From NCBI GenBank assembly GCA_021295895.1, contig JAGWBM010000013.1, positions 1 to 63,110 on the forward strand: DNA of 63,110 nt, read 5' to 3'. Below are positions 1-7,422 of this stretch, one piece after another (position 1 is the first letter of the stretch; each line of letters starts with the position of its first letter). The notes beneath the pieces are model-generated. The model was given only the letters and a program-made list of their open reading frames with translations. It was not told the origin of the DNA and ran no database searches. Both the position numbers and the translations under genes were made by a program. The stretch comes from Pseudomonadales bacterium (GTDB lineage: Bacteria; Pseudomonadota; Gammaproteobacteria; Pseudomonadales; Azotimanducaceae).

Positions 1-653
1 CCCAACGGCGTGACGCGACAGCGCAGGGCGCATACCTGAACGCCGTCGGCCACCGCGCGTCGCAGGGCGAGCCCGTAGCCGGGATCGATCTCGTCGGCGC
101 TGCGAACCGTGGAGATGCCCGAATGCTGAACGCAGAACACCAACGCGGCCCCTCCCCCCTTGCGCGCCAGACGGGACAGCGTGTCCAGATGACGCGTCGC
201 GCGGACGCTCACGGCATCCGGAAACGCACCGCTATCGGCGAGTTTGAGGGTGACCGACTTCACTTCCACGTAGATGTCGTCCACCAGCAGGTCGAGGCGT
301 CCGGGCTGACCGGGAATCACCACTTCGCGTTGCACTCGGGCGTTCTTCGGGAACCCGGGCAGCAGGTCGGCCTCCAGTGCTTCCACGACCAACTCGTTGG
401 CGCGGGCGGAGTTGATTCCGATGAAATGACCGTCCCGATCCTCCACGACTTCCAGCGTGTGGGGGTACTTTCGGCGCTCGTTGGTGGAAGTGGAATACCA
501 GGCGACGCTGCCGGGATCGGCACAGCCCGTCATCGCCCCGGTATTGGGGCAGTGCAGGGTCAGCGTTTCTCCCGCGGCCGTCTCCACATCGGCGAGAAAG
601 CGCTTGTAGCGGCGAATCAGGGTGGCGCGTTGAAGGGGCGGTTCGAACTTCAC
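1..653 (-). CDS. sfsA: SfsA family protein, partial (3' end outside window)
   Basis: Translating the minus strand from a GTG at 651-653 gives about 217 residues that I recognise as SfsA, beginning MKFEPPLQRATLIRRYKRF. It continues with the family blocks HCPNTGAMTGC, SARANELV, a PGRLDLLVDD-like segment and YVEVKSVTL, and ends near DEIDPGYGLALRRAV. SfsA was first described as a stimulator of sugar fermentation and has a DNA-binding, nuclease-like fold; its cellular role is unclear. Full-length members are about 230-240 residues, so only the C-terminal end is cut off. A GGGAAG ribosome site sits about 10 nt upstream of the GTG. It is divergent from dksA, whereas in E. coli sfsA and dksA run in the same direction. 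Confidence 0.9.
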   Translation of the reverse strand, partial: MKFEPPLQRATLIRRYKRFLADVETAAGETLTLHCPNTGAMTGCADPGSVAWYSTSTNERRKYPHTLEVVEDRDGHFIGINSARANELVVEALEADLLPGFPKNARVQREVVIPGQPGRLDLLVDDIYVEVKSVTLKLADSGAFPDAVSVRATRHLDTLSRLARKGGGAALVFCVQHSGISTVRSADEIDPGYGLALRRAVADGVQVCALRCRVTPL

Positions 654-718
654 GGACCGGTAACTTCCCGTAACGCATTCGGTGTGGTTATTGGGAAGTC
701 CTTTTGGTAGGTTACGCG

Positions 719-769
719 CCCTCTCGAAAGAGGGGCCTCTCGATAGAGAGGCACTTGGCGGCGGCCAAG
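719..769 (+). promoter_or_regulatory. Three consecutive perfect hairpins in the dksA 5' leader
   Basis: Three back-to-back inverted repeats, each with a 6-bp perfect stem and 4-nt loop, lie 33-83 nt before the dksA ATG: CCCTCT-CGAA-AGAGGG (719-734), CCTCTC-GATA-GAGAGG (736-751) and CTTGGC-GGCG-GCCAAG (754-769). The first two can also pair with each other in alternative registers because both are CCTCTC/GAGAGG modules. They lie in the sfsA/dksA divergent spacer. Regulation of dksA through the leader (mRNA stability or a protein site) is inference. Confidence 0.6.
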
Positions 770-801
770 CATACTGGATCAAGAGGATTCCCGGTAAAGC
801 C

Positions 802-1269
802 ATGACCAACGAAGCAACCAGCGAAGCATCCATCGGGACGGCCTCCGGCGGCGACTCCCCGTTTCGAAACTTCGTACCCTACAGTCCAGGTTCGGACGAG
901 GAATACATGAACCCGGGCCAAGTCGCCCACTTCAGCCAAATCCTCAAGGAATGGCGACGAGATCTCATGGAGCAGGTGGACCGCACCGTCAACCAACTCC
1001 AGGACGAAGCGTCCAACTTTCCCGACGAACTCGACCGAGCCACCCGCGAGGAGGAACTCGGGATCGAACTGCGAACCCGTGACCGCGAGCGGCGCTTGAT
1101 CCGCAAGATCAACGAAACCCTGGACCGGATGGACCGCAACGACTACGGGTACTGCGATACCTGTGGCGTCGAAATCGGTCTGCGCCGCCTGGAAGCGCGA
1201 CCCACCGCGACCCAATGCGTGGACTGCAAGGCCCTGGACGAACTCCGCGAGAAACAACTCCGCGGTTAA
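802..1269 (+). CDS. dksA: RNA polymerase-binding transcription factor DksA
   Basis: A 155-residue protein. DksA binds the RNA polymerase secondary channel and, with ppGpp, redirects transcription during the stringent response. The coiled-coil tip keeps the essential acidic pair in FPDELDRA (D75, D78). A C4 zinc site follows in YCDTCGVEIG and QCVDCK (C118, C121, C139, C142). The stretch from EEELGIELRTRDRERRL to the C-terminal REKQ closely resembles E. coli DksA. I chose ATG 802 (MTNEAT) because the frame open back to 682 crosses the hairpin leader and that extension has no DksA similarity. Followed by gluQ, as in enterics and pseudomonads. Confidence 0.97.
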   Translation: MTNEATSEASIGTASGGDSPFRNFVPYSPGSDEEYMNPGQVAHFSQILKEWRRDLMEQVDRTVNQLQDEASNFPDELDRATREEELGIELRTRDRERRLIRKINETLDRMDRNDYGYCDTCGVEIGLRRLEARPTATQCVDCKALDELREKQLRG

Positions 1270-1350
1270 ACGCTCGTCGTACCGGACGCGACGTGTCCCA
1301 ACGGGCCCGTTGGCGTTTCGCCATCGCGGAACCTCCATTTCCAAGGAACG

Positions 1351-1391
1351 CTAGCGCGTCTCGCGAGCACCCGAGCGCGTCTCGCGAGTAC
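1351..1391. repeat. 41-bp repeat, left copy (inverted partner at 3744-3784)
   Basis: A 41-bp segment in the dksA-gluQ spacer, made of two tandem units of about 21 bp centred on GCGCGTCTCGCGAGTAC. Each unit contains the palindrome CTCGCGAG. The reverse complement of 3744-3784 matches it at 39 of 41 positions, so the two copies form a long inverted repeat around gluQ and the CNNM/CBS gene. Confidence 0.85.
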
Positions 1392-1472
1392 ACGGGCCGT
1401 CCAAGAGCGACCCCAACCGTCTTGCCACATGCAACCTACGCATAAACACCCGGGCTGCTCAGGGAATCCAGT

Positions 1473-2339
1473 GTGACGCCGCAATACGTTGGCCGATTCG
1501 CACCAACCCCATCGGGTCCCCTGCACCTCGGATCCCTGCTGACCGCCGTCGCCTCCTGGCTTGACGCCCGCGCCCACCACGGCTCCTGGCTGCTTCGAAT
1601 CGACGACTTGGACACGCCACGGGTCGAACCCGAGGCCGAACCCGCCATTCTTGCCACCCTGGAGTCCCACGGACTTGCCTGGGACGGACCCGTCCACCGC
1701 CAAAGCCACCAACTGCAACGCCACCACGGCGCGATTCGACAACTGGGCGAGAGATGCTTCGCCTGCGGTTGCACGCGTCGTGAACTACGCGGGCTCGACC
1801 GGTACCCGGGGACATGCCGGGATCGTGGGTTACCGCGGGATGGCAACGCCCTGCGGGTTCGTGCCGAGGCGGCAGCCCCCGCGTTCGTGGATCGGGTACA
1901 GGGCGACGTGAACATGTCCAACCGCACGTTAAGCGACTTCATCGTGCAACGCCGCGATGGCTACGCCTCGTATCCGCTCGCCGTCGTCGTCGACGATCTC
2001 GCGTTGGGCGTGAACAACGTCGTCCGGGGTGCCGACCTCCTCGAAAACACGGCGGAGCAGCTTCTACTCATGCGGTGGCTCGACGTTCCGCCACCCACAT
2101 ACGCGCATGTCCCGGTCGTGGTCGAAGCTTCCGGCGTCAAGCTATCCAAGCACAACCGCGCAACGGCCATCGACAACCGGTGGGCACCGCACAACCTCGC
2201 TACCGTACTCTCGCTTCTCGGTCTCGAGGCGCCCCTCGATCAGGTCGAGACGATGCTCGCATGGGCAGTTGGCGAATGGAACATCGCCCGCGTACCCCGG
2301 GGTACGAGCCTCGCTGGCTTCTCCGCCCTAGCCCGTTGA
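1473..2339 (+). CDS. gluQ: Glutamyl-Q tRNA(Asp) synthetase
   Basis: A 288-residue class I aminoacyl-tRNA synthetase paralogue that glutamylates queuosine at the tRNA-Asp wobble position. It has the GluRS catalytic core without an anticodon-binding domain, which accounts for the short length. The N-terminus GRFAPTPSGPLHLGSLLTAV carries the HIGH-equivalent, and KLSKHN near residue 230 is the KMSKS-equivalent. A zinc-type cluster (CFACGCTRREL followed by YPGTC) lies near residues 94-115. The start is GTG 1473. The dksA-gluQ pairing is conserved in gammaproteobacteria. A repeat cluster occupies the spacer upstream. Confidence 0.95.
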   Translation: MTPQYVGRFAPTPSGPLHLGSLLTAVASWLDARAHHGSWLLRIDDLDTPRVEPEAEPAILATLESHGLAWDGPVHRQSHQLQRHHGAIRQLGERCFACGCTRRELRGLDRYPGTCRDRGLPRDGNALRVRAEAAAPAFVDRVQGDVNMSNRTLSDFIVQRRDGYASYPLAVVVDDLALGVNNVVRGADLLENTAEQLLLMRWLDVPPPTYAHVPVVVEASGVKLSKHNRATAIDNRWAPHNLATVLSLLGLEAPLDQVETMLAWAVGEWNIARVPRGTSLAGFSALAR

Positions 2340-2355
2340 CGTCGGGCGTGCCGCT

Positions 2356-3606
2356 CTACAACGCGATCCCCTTGACGGTACGAATGACGTTGTCGGTGAT
2401 CCGGGCCGTCTCGATCGCGTAGCGCCCGATTCGGACGCCGACCTGGCCGTCCGGGAATGCCTCGAGGTGCTCGAGGACGAGTCCGTTCATCGTCCGTGGA
2501 CCCGAGGTCGGGAGGTCCCAGCCGAGCGCGCGGTTCACGTCGCGGACGAGGACACTGCCGTTGATCACGTAGGATCCGTCGTTCTGCCGGTGAATCTCGC
2601 CCAAGTCGGAGGTGAAGTCGGTCGTGAACTCGCCGACGATCTCCTCGAGGATGTCCTCCAACGTCGCCATGCCCTGGATCTCGCCGTATTCGTCGACCAC
2701 CAGCGCAACGCGCCGCTTCTGACGCCGGAAGTTGAATAGCTGGGTGTGGAGCGCCGAACTCATCGGGACGAAGTAGGGCTCCTCCGTCTCGCGCACGAGG
2801 GCGGCCTTGCTGAACGTCTCCCGGCTTGTGAAACGGGACGCGCGCCGCAAGTGGAGGATGCCAACCACGTCGTCGATGTGCTCGCGGTATACGGGCAGGC
2901 GCGTGTGCTGCGAACTCTCGATCGCCTCGAGGATCGTCGCCGTATCGTCGTTGATGTCGATGCCGGCGATCTCCGCGCGGGGCACCATGATGTCCTCAAC
3001 CGTGGCGTTCTCCAAGTCGAGAATACCGACGATCATGTCCTGATGGACGCGTGGGATCGTCGTGTGCTCGTTCAGCACCGTCTTGAGTTCGGCGACCGAA
3101 AGCGTCTCGGACTTCTCCGCAGTCCGCGCGATCAACGGTGCCGCCATCAGGTTGCTGATCCAGTTGACGAAGATCACCAATGGACGGGAGACCTTCAGCA
3201 GCGGTTGCAGGATGTAGGCGGATGAGAAGGCAAGCGCCTCCGGCCGCGCCGCGGCGACTGTCTTGGGTGTCACCTCCGCGAATATCAGCATGTACACCGT
3301 CAGCACGATGGCACCTACGATGGGTCCGGCGGTATCGCCGAGCAGCCGCTCGGCCACCTCCGAGGCGACGAATGCCGCGAGAATGATGACGATGTTGTTG
3401 CCCACCAGGATGACGCCCAGGAGCCGGTCGGGTCGTTGCAGCAGACGGTTCGCCTTGCGCGCGCCGCGATGACCCTCATTCGCGAGGTGCCGAAGCCGGT
3501 AGCGGTTCAGCGCCATCATCGCCGTCTCGGATCCCGCGAAGTACGCGGAGATGATCGTCAGGACGACGATGATCAAGAGCAGCATGCCCATGGAGAGTTC
3601 GCTCAT
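2356..3606 (-). CDS. CNNM/CBS-domain membrane protein (HlyC/CorC/CorB family)
   Basis: A 416-residue inner-membrane protein. The N-terminal CNNM domain begins with a hydrophobic helix (MLLLIIVVLTIISAYFAGSE), then MALNRYRLRHLA and further membrane segments. A CBS pair follows (VEDIMVPRAEI, HTRLPVYREHIDDVVGILH), and the C-terminus has the CorC/HlyC transporter-associated domain (ALVVDEYGEIQGMATLEDILEEIVGE). Family members are linked to magnesium and cobalt efflux or resistance; the substrate here is unknown. ATG 3606 is preferred over upstream codons because it starts just before the first membrane helix and has GCGAGGG upstream. It converges on gluQ with 16 nt between stops. In Pseudomonas this junction holds cbrA. 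Confidence 0.88.
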   Translation of the reverse strand: MSELSMGMLLLIIVVLTIISAYFAGSETAMMALNRYRLRHLANEGHRGARKANRLLQRPDRLLGVILVGNNIVIILAAFVASEVAERLLGDTAGPIVGAIVLTVYMLIFAEVTPKTVAAARPEALAFSSAYILQPLLKVSRPLVIFVNWISNLMAAPLIARTAEKSETLSVAELKTVLNEHTTIPRVHQDMIVGILDLENATVEDIMVPRAEIAGIDINDDTATILEAIESSQHTRLPVYREHIDDVVGILHLRRASRFTSRETFSKAALVRETEEPYFVPMSSALHTQLFNFRRQKRRVALVVDEYGEIQGMATLEDILEEIVGEFTTDFTSDLGEIHRQNDGSYVINGSVLVRDVNRALGWDLPTSGPRTMNGLVLEHLEAFPDGQVGVRIGRYAIETARITDNVIRTVKGIAL

Positions 3607-3743
3607 GGTCGTGACCCTCGCGGTAGTCGAACAGCCTCGTGGTACTCCGAGTCTTCCATGAAACAAACGCCAAGGGGAGCCCCGCGACATCACGTCGGCC
3701 ACTCCGCCGCTCGGTGATCGGCCTGCTAGCGTTCTTGACGAGC

Positions 3744-3784
3744 GTACTCGCGAGACGCGCTCGCGTACTCGCGAGACGCGCTAG
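3744..3784. repeat. 41-bp repeat, right copy (inverted partner at 1351-1391)
   Basis: Two tandem units containing GTACTCGCGAGACGCGCT, ending 11 nt before the CbrB-like start codon. As reverse complement it matches 1351-1391 at 39 of 41 positions. Being directly upstream of a regulator gene it could also be a binding site; that is inference. Confidence 0.85.
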
Positions 3785-3794
3785 TATTCGTTGG

Positions 3795-5126
3795 ATGACC
3801 CGCGTGCTCGTGATCGAAGAAGACGACTCGCGCCGTCAACGACTGCGAGAGGAGTTTGAACGCAACGGCTTCGGCGTCGTCGAAGCACCCCACGCGGACG
3901 CGGTGATCATGGACAACGCGCAAGCGGACACCGTCGTCGCCAATACGTCCTTCGCGGCGTCCTCGAACATCGTTGCGATGGCCGCTCCGGTCCCGGTCGT
4001 GCTTTTGGCCGACTCGCCGAGCATTCCCGAAGCGGTTGAATGCATGCGGCGCGGCGCCGCCGACTACCTGCCGAGACCATTTCAACCGAACGCCCTGATC
4101 GCCGCCGTCGAACGCGCCGTCGCCACGGCCGATGTACCCGCGGACAGTTCGGCGTTCTCGCCGATCGTCGGCCAGTGCGACGAAATGCAAGACCTGCTCG
4201 ACCGGGTCGCATCCGTGGCACCGACCGGGTCGTCGATACTGATTCTCGGTGAGTCGGGCACGGGAAAGGAACTGATCGCCCGCGCCCTTCACACCGCGAG
4301 CCTGCGCCGCCATGCGCAGGTGATCACCTTCAACTGCGCCGCGATTCCCGAGACGTTGATCGAGGTCGAACTGTTCGGGAGCGACTCGCCCAGCCGGTCG
4401 GCGACGGAAGACGCGACGACGGCGACGCGACGCGGGTTGCTCGAAGCCGCGCACGGCGGCACCTTGTTTCTCGACGAGATCGGCGACCTTCCGGCAAGCG
4501 CACAAGCGCGCCTGGTCCACTATCTAACCGAAGGGACGTTTCGTCGACTGGGCGGATCGGAGACGCACCGCATCGACGTCCGGGTCATCGCGGCCACCCA
4601 TCGCGACCTTCGGCAATTGACCAAGAACGGGCAGTTCCGTGAGGACCTGTTCGCGCGGCTCAACGCGGTTTCCCTCCGTGTACCGCCGTTGCGCGACCGC
4701 GGCGACGACGTGGTGGCTATTGCGCAAACCACGCTTGAACGCCTCGCCGACAAGTTCAACAAGCGTGGCCTCGCCCTATCCGCGGATGCGATCGAAGCCA
4801 TGCAGCGGTATCGCTGGCCCGGCAACGTGCGGGAACTCGAGAACGCTCTCGAGCGCGCGGTGATCCTGTGCCAGGCGACCACGATCAATGCCGACATGCT
4901 GCCCATACACGCCGACGCCTCCCGCGCCGCCCAAGCCGATGCGCAACGGGAATCGTCGAGTAGCCTGGAAGGCTATTTCCTGCGCTTCGTGCTCGACAAC
5001 GAGGATCACCTTACCGAGACGGAACTGGCGAAGTCCCTCGGGATCAGCCGCAAGAGCCTTTGGGAACGCCGCCAGCGTCTCAACATTCCCCGCCGACGGA
5101 CCCACAAGCGCGGCCCCCGACGCTAA
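3795..5126 (+). CDS. Orphan CbrB/NtrC-type regulator with degenerate receiver and no GAFTGA loop
   Basis: A 443-residue response-regulator-like protein with receiver, AAA+ and Fis-type helix-turn-helix domains. The receiver keeps the acidic pair (IEEDD, residues 8-11), but the usual phosphoacceptor Asp is Asn50 (DTVVANTS) and the conserved Lys is Arg94 (DYLPRPF). The AAA+ domain has Walker A GESGTGKE (152-159), Walker B LFLDE (224-228) and the arginine-finger segment FREDLFARLN. Between ELFG and RRGLLEAAHGG, where sigma-54 activators have GAFTGA, it reads SDSPSRSATEDATTAT. The C-terminus LGISRKSLWERRQRL is a CbrB-like HTH. The slot before pcnB is that of cbrB, but no CbrA kinase is present. 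ATG 3795 was chosen because the longer frame reads through the 41-bp repeat. Phosphorylation- and sigma-54-independent action is inferred. Confidence 0.88.
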   Translation: MTRVLVIEEDDSRRQRLREEFERNGFGVVEAPHADAVIMDNAQADTVVANTSFAASSNIVAMAAPVPVVLLADSPSIPEAVECMRRGAADYLPRPFQPNALIAAVERAVATADVPADSSAFSPIVGQCDEMQDLLDRVASVAPTGSSILILGESGTGKELIARALHTASLRRHAQVITFNCAAIPETLIEVELFGSDSPSRSATEDATTATRRGLLEAAHGGTLFLDEIGDLPASAQARLVHYLTEGTFRRLGGSETHRIDVRVIAATHRDLRQLTKNGQFREDLFARLNAVSLRVPPLRDRGDDVVAIAQTTLERLADKFNKRGLALSADAIEAMQRYRWPGNVRELENALERAVILCQATTINADMLPIHADASRAAQADAQRESSSSLEGYFLRFVLDNEDHLTETELAKSLGISRKSLWERRQRLNIPRRRTHKRGPRR

Positions 5127-5151
5127 CGTGCAAAGGAACATCCAATCGTCG

Positions 5152-5172
5152 GGGACGGGCTCGTCCCGTCCC
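5152..5172. other. 8-bp perfect hairpin after the CbrB-like gene
   Basis: GGGACGGG-CTCGT-CCCGTCCC lies 26 nt after the stop codon and 78 nt before pcnB. There is no U-tract, so a simple intrinsic terminator is not supported. It may be a processing hairpin or a diverged REP-like element. Confidence 0.5.
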
Positions 5173-5189
5173 GTGCAGAAGCAGCCGTG

Positions 5190-5217
5190 CTGGCAGGTGG
5201 GTGCGCCTGACTATACA
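5190..5217 (+). promoter_or_regulatory. Possible sigma-70 promoter for pcnB
   Basis: CTGGCA (5190-5195) and TATACA (5212-5217) are separated by 16 nt and lie 33 nt upstream of the pcnB TTG. This is pattern matching only. Confidence 0.35.
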
Positions 5218-5249
5218 ATCGCCGAACCTTCGCGACGCCGTCCCTTTCC

Positions 5250-6545
5250 TTGCTGAAGCGGATTACCGAACACGACATCGACCGCACTCGCGTGTCCGAG
5301 AAGGCGGTCGCCGTGATCGACAAGCTGCGCCGTGCCGGATTCGATGCCTATCTCGTCGGCGGCTGTGTTCGCGACCTGCTGCTCGGCAAGATGCCGAAGG
5401 ATTTCGACGTTGCGACCGACGCCACGCCAGAGGACGTGAGGGACGTCTTTCCGCGCGTGCGGCTAGTGGGCCGGCGGTTCCGAATCGTGCACGTTCGAAT
5501 GGGTCGCGAAATCATCGAGGTGTCGACGTTTCGACGCCCGGTCAGCGACGAGGAAGACCACGGGCCCCACCTCTCAGACGACGGCATGATTCTTCGGGAC
5601 AACCTCTACGGCACCATCGACCAGGATGCGTTCCGGCGAGACTTCACCGTCAACGCGCTCTACTACGATCCCGATGCGGACGTCGTACTCGATTATTGCG
5701 AAGGGATGAAGGACATCGCTTCCCGCACCCTACGGCTCATCGGCGAACCCAAGATCCGGTTCCAGGAAGACCCGGTGCGGATCCTTCGCGCCATCCGGTT
5801 CGCCGCCAAGCTGGATCTCGAGCTGCACCCCGATACCGAGGCTGCGGTCGCACCGATGTGCGAGATGCTCAACGCCATACCGCCGGCGCGGCTGTTCGAC
5901 GAATTCACCAAGCTGTTCCTCACCGGGCACGGCGAACGGGCCTTCGAATTGCTGTGCGAACACGATCTCGTGGAAATCCTCTTCCCGCTACCACCACACG
6001 GCGAAGCGCTCGCCACGCTTGCCCTTGCGAGTACGGATCAGCGCTTGAAGGTGAACAAGCCGGTAACACCCGGTTTTCTCATCGCCGCGTTCCTCTGGCA
6101 GGCGTATCTCGACCGCCTCGAGCGCACGGCGACCACCGCGCCCGATCAGAGCGACGACCCCGCCAGCACGGTGATCGCCGCCCAGCAGTCCACCATCTCG
6201 ATACCGCGCCGTCACGGCTGGTTCGTGCGCGATGTCTGGCACCTCCAGCCCCTTCTCGCCGACCGTACATCGCGCAATGTTGCGCGCGTACTCGCGCACC
6301 GACGGTTCCGCGCCGCCTACGACTTCCTGATGATTCGGTGCGCGACCGGCGATGCGCCCGAAGAACTAGGCGATTGGTGGACCAACGCCCAAACGCAAAA
6401 CACCGACTCGTTGTTGCGCGAACTACCCGGGGGTCCTCGTCGACGGCGCCGACGGCGTGGCCGCAATCGCCGGAATCGGGTTCCGGCCAATATGAACGCG
6501 GCGAACGGTGGTCCAAACATGCCCCAAGAGGCCGCGCAACCATGA
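5250..6545 (+). CDS. pcnB: Poly(A) polymerase I
   Basis: A 431-residue nucleotidyltransferase that adds poly(A) tails to RNA 3' ends and so promotes decay by enzymes such as PNPase, also encoded here. The catalytic head is recognisable: FDAYLVGGCVRDLLLG, then KDFDVATDATPE with the metal-binding Asp pair, RLVGRRFRIVHV, and RRDFTVNALYYD. The basic C-terminal tail (GGPRRRRRRRGRNRRNR) resembles the basic tails of bacterial PAP I and may contact RNA. The start is TTG 5250, just upstream of the family's usual N-terminal region. Length is close to E. coli PcnB (465). folK, the usual next gene, is absent. Confidence 0.94.
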   Translation: MLKRITEHDIDRTRVSEKAVAVIDKLRRAGFDAYLVGGCVRDLLLGKMPKDFDVATDATPEDVRDVFPRVRLVGRRFRIVHVRMGREIIEVSTFRRPVSDEEDHGPHLSDDGMILRDNLYGTIDQDAFRRDFTVNALYYDPDADVVLDYCEGMKDIASRTLRLIGEPKIRFQEDPVRILRAIRFAAKLDLELHPDTEAAVAPMCEMLNAIPPARLFDEFTKLFLTGHGERAFELLCEHDLVEILFPLPPHGEALATLALASTDQRLKVNKPVTPGFLIAAFLWQAYLDRLERTATTAPDQSDDPASTVIAAQQSTISIPRRHGWFVRDVWHLQPLLADRTSRNVARVLAHRRFRAAYDFLMIRCATGDAPEELGDWWTNAQTQNTDSLLRELPGGPRRRRRRRGRNRRNRVPANMNAANGGPNMPQEAAQP

Positions 6546-6561
6546 TCAGCCCACGGACGCC

Positions 6562-7245
6562 ATGGCGGTAGCGGCGCCAGAAACCCCGGTCGCAGAAGCG
6601 GATTCCGCACCACACTACATCGCGGTCGAGGGACCCATCGGCGTCGGCAAGACGACCCTGGCGCGTCGCCTCGCCGACACCTTCCACCGTCCCCTGGTCC
6701 TCGAACCGGCTATCGAGAACCCGTTTCTAGACCGCTTCTACCGCGAGGGACGGCGCTACGCGCTGCCCACCCAGTTGTTCTTTCTTCTGCACCGTGCCAA
6801 CCAGGTCGCCGGATTTTCACGGGACGACCTGCTTGGCCCGATCCTGGTTACCGACTTCCTGATGGAGAAGGATCGGCTCTTCGCCCAGGCGAATCTCGAC
6901 GAGAACGAACTCGAACTCTACGAACAGATACACCGAACCCTGGACGTTCGTCCGCCGGAACCCGACCTGGTCATCTACCTGCAAGCGCCGGTTGCCGTCC
7001 TGCTCGACCGGATTCGCCGCCGCGGCATCGCCTACGAGCAACGCATCGACTCGGAGTACGTCACGTTGCTCAGCGATTCATACACCGAGTTCTTCCACGA
7101 ATACGACGGAGCGCCGCTGCTGATCATCAACGCGGCGGAAATCGACTTTGCCGACAACGAGGCGCACTATCGGGCGCTCGTGGAGGAAATCAAGAACATG
7201 AGCGGCGTGCGCCAATACTTCAACCCGAGTCCCAGTCTTCTCTAG
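6562..7245 (+). CDS. Deoxynucleoside kinase (dNK/dGK family)
   Basis: A 227-residue P-loop kinase predicted to phosphorylate deoxynucleosides for dNTP salvage. It has Walker A EGPIGVGKTT near the N-terminus, a dNK-type ERS-like segment (DFLMEKDRLFAQANL), PDLVIYLQAPVAVLLDRIRRRG, and the lid region with AYEQRIDSEYV. The frame is open back to GTG 6508, overlapping pcnB, but ATG 6562 is 17 nt after the pcnB stop and gives the usual family length. In related genomes this kinase follows folK between pcnB and panB; here folK is missing. Nucleoside specificity cannot be read from sequence alone. Confidence 0.88.
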   Translation: MAVAAPETPVAEADSAPHYIAVEGPIGVGKTTLARRLADTFHRPLVLEPAIENPFLDRFYREGRRYALPTQLFFLLHRANQVAGFSRDDLLGPILVTDFLMEKDRLFAQANLDENELELYEQIHRTLDVRPPEPDLVIYLQAPVAVLLDRIRRRGIAYEQRIDSEYVTLLSDSYTEFFHEYDGAPLLIINAAEIDFADNEAHYRALVEEIKNMSGVRQYFNPSPSLL

Positions 7246-7279
7246 GTCGAGTTTGCGCCACCAAGTGCCCGCAGTCCCT

Positions 7280-7422
7280 AAGGTGTGGAGATGAGCAGCC
7301 AGGCCCGCAAGTCACCGGTTTCGCTGAATTCGCTGCAACGGAGGGTGAAGCGCCCAAGGTGTGGAGGACCTGTATGAGCAGCCAGGCCCGCAAGTCACCG
7401 GTTTCGCTGAATTCGCTGCAAC
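7280..7422 (+). repeat. Direct duplication of the panB start region
   Basis: An 11-nt AAGGTGTGGAG plus the first 49 nt of panB occur twice: 7280-7290 with 7291-7339, and 7356-7366 with 7374-7422. The second copy has 7 extra bases (GACCTGT) between the two parts, which moves the GGAGG ribosome site to proper spacing. The 49-nt blocks are identical, suggesting a recent event. Confidence 0.95.
7291..7377 (+). CDS. Possible 28-residue leader peptide coupled to panB
   Basis: The first copy of the duplicated panB start opens at ATG 7291 with the same 16 N-terminal residues as PanB (MSSQARKSPVSLNSLQ), then diverges to RRVKRPRCGGPV and stops at TGA 7375-7377. That stop overlaps the true panB ATG in an ATGA tetranucleotide. 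The GGAG before this ATG is immediately adjacent, a poor spacing, so translation may be weak. Leader function is inferred; it may be only a by-product of the duplication. Confidence 0.4.
   Translation: MSSQARKSPVSLNSLQRRVKRPRCGGPV

Noticed and set aside
682-801. N-terminal extension of DksA by 40 residues.
   Set aside because: It translates the hairpin leader and has no similarity to DksA; ATG 802 gives the family length.
1351-1391. Possible CRISPR-like array.
   Set aside because: Only two tandem units per copy, no unique spacers of constant length, no cas genes.
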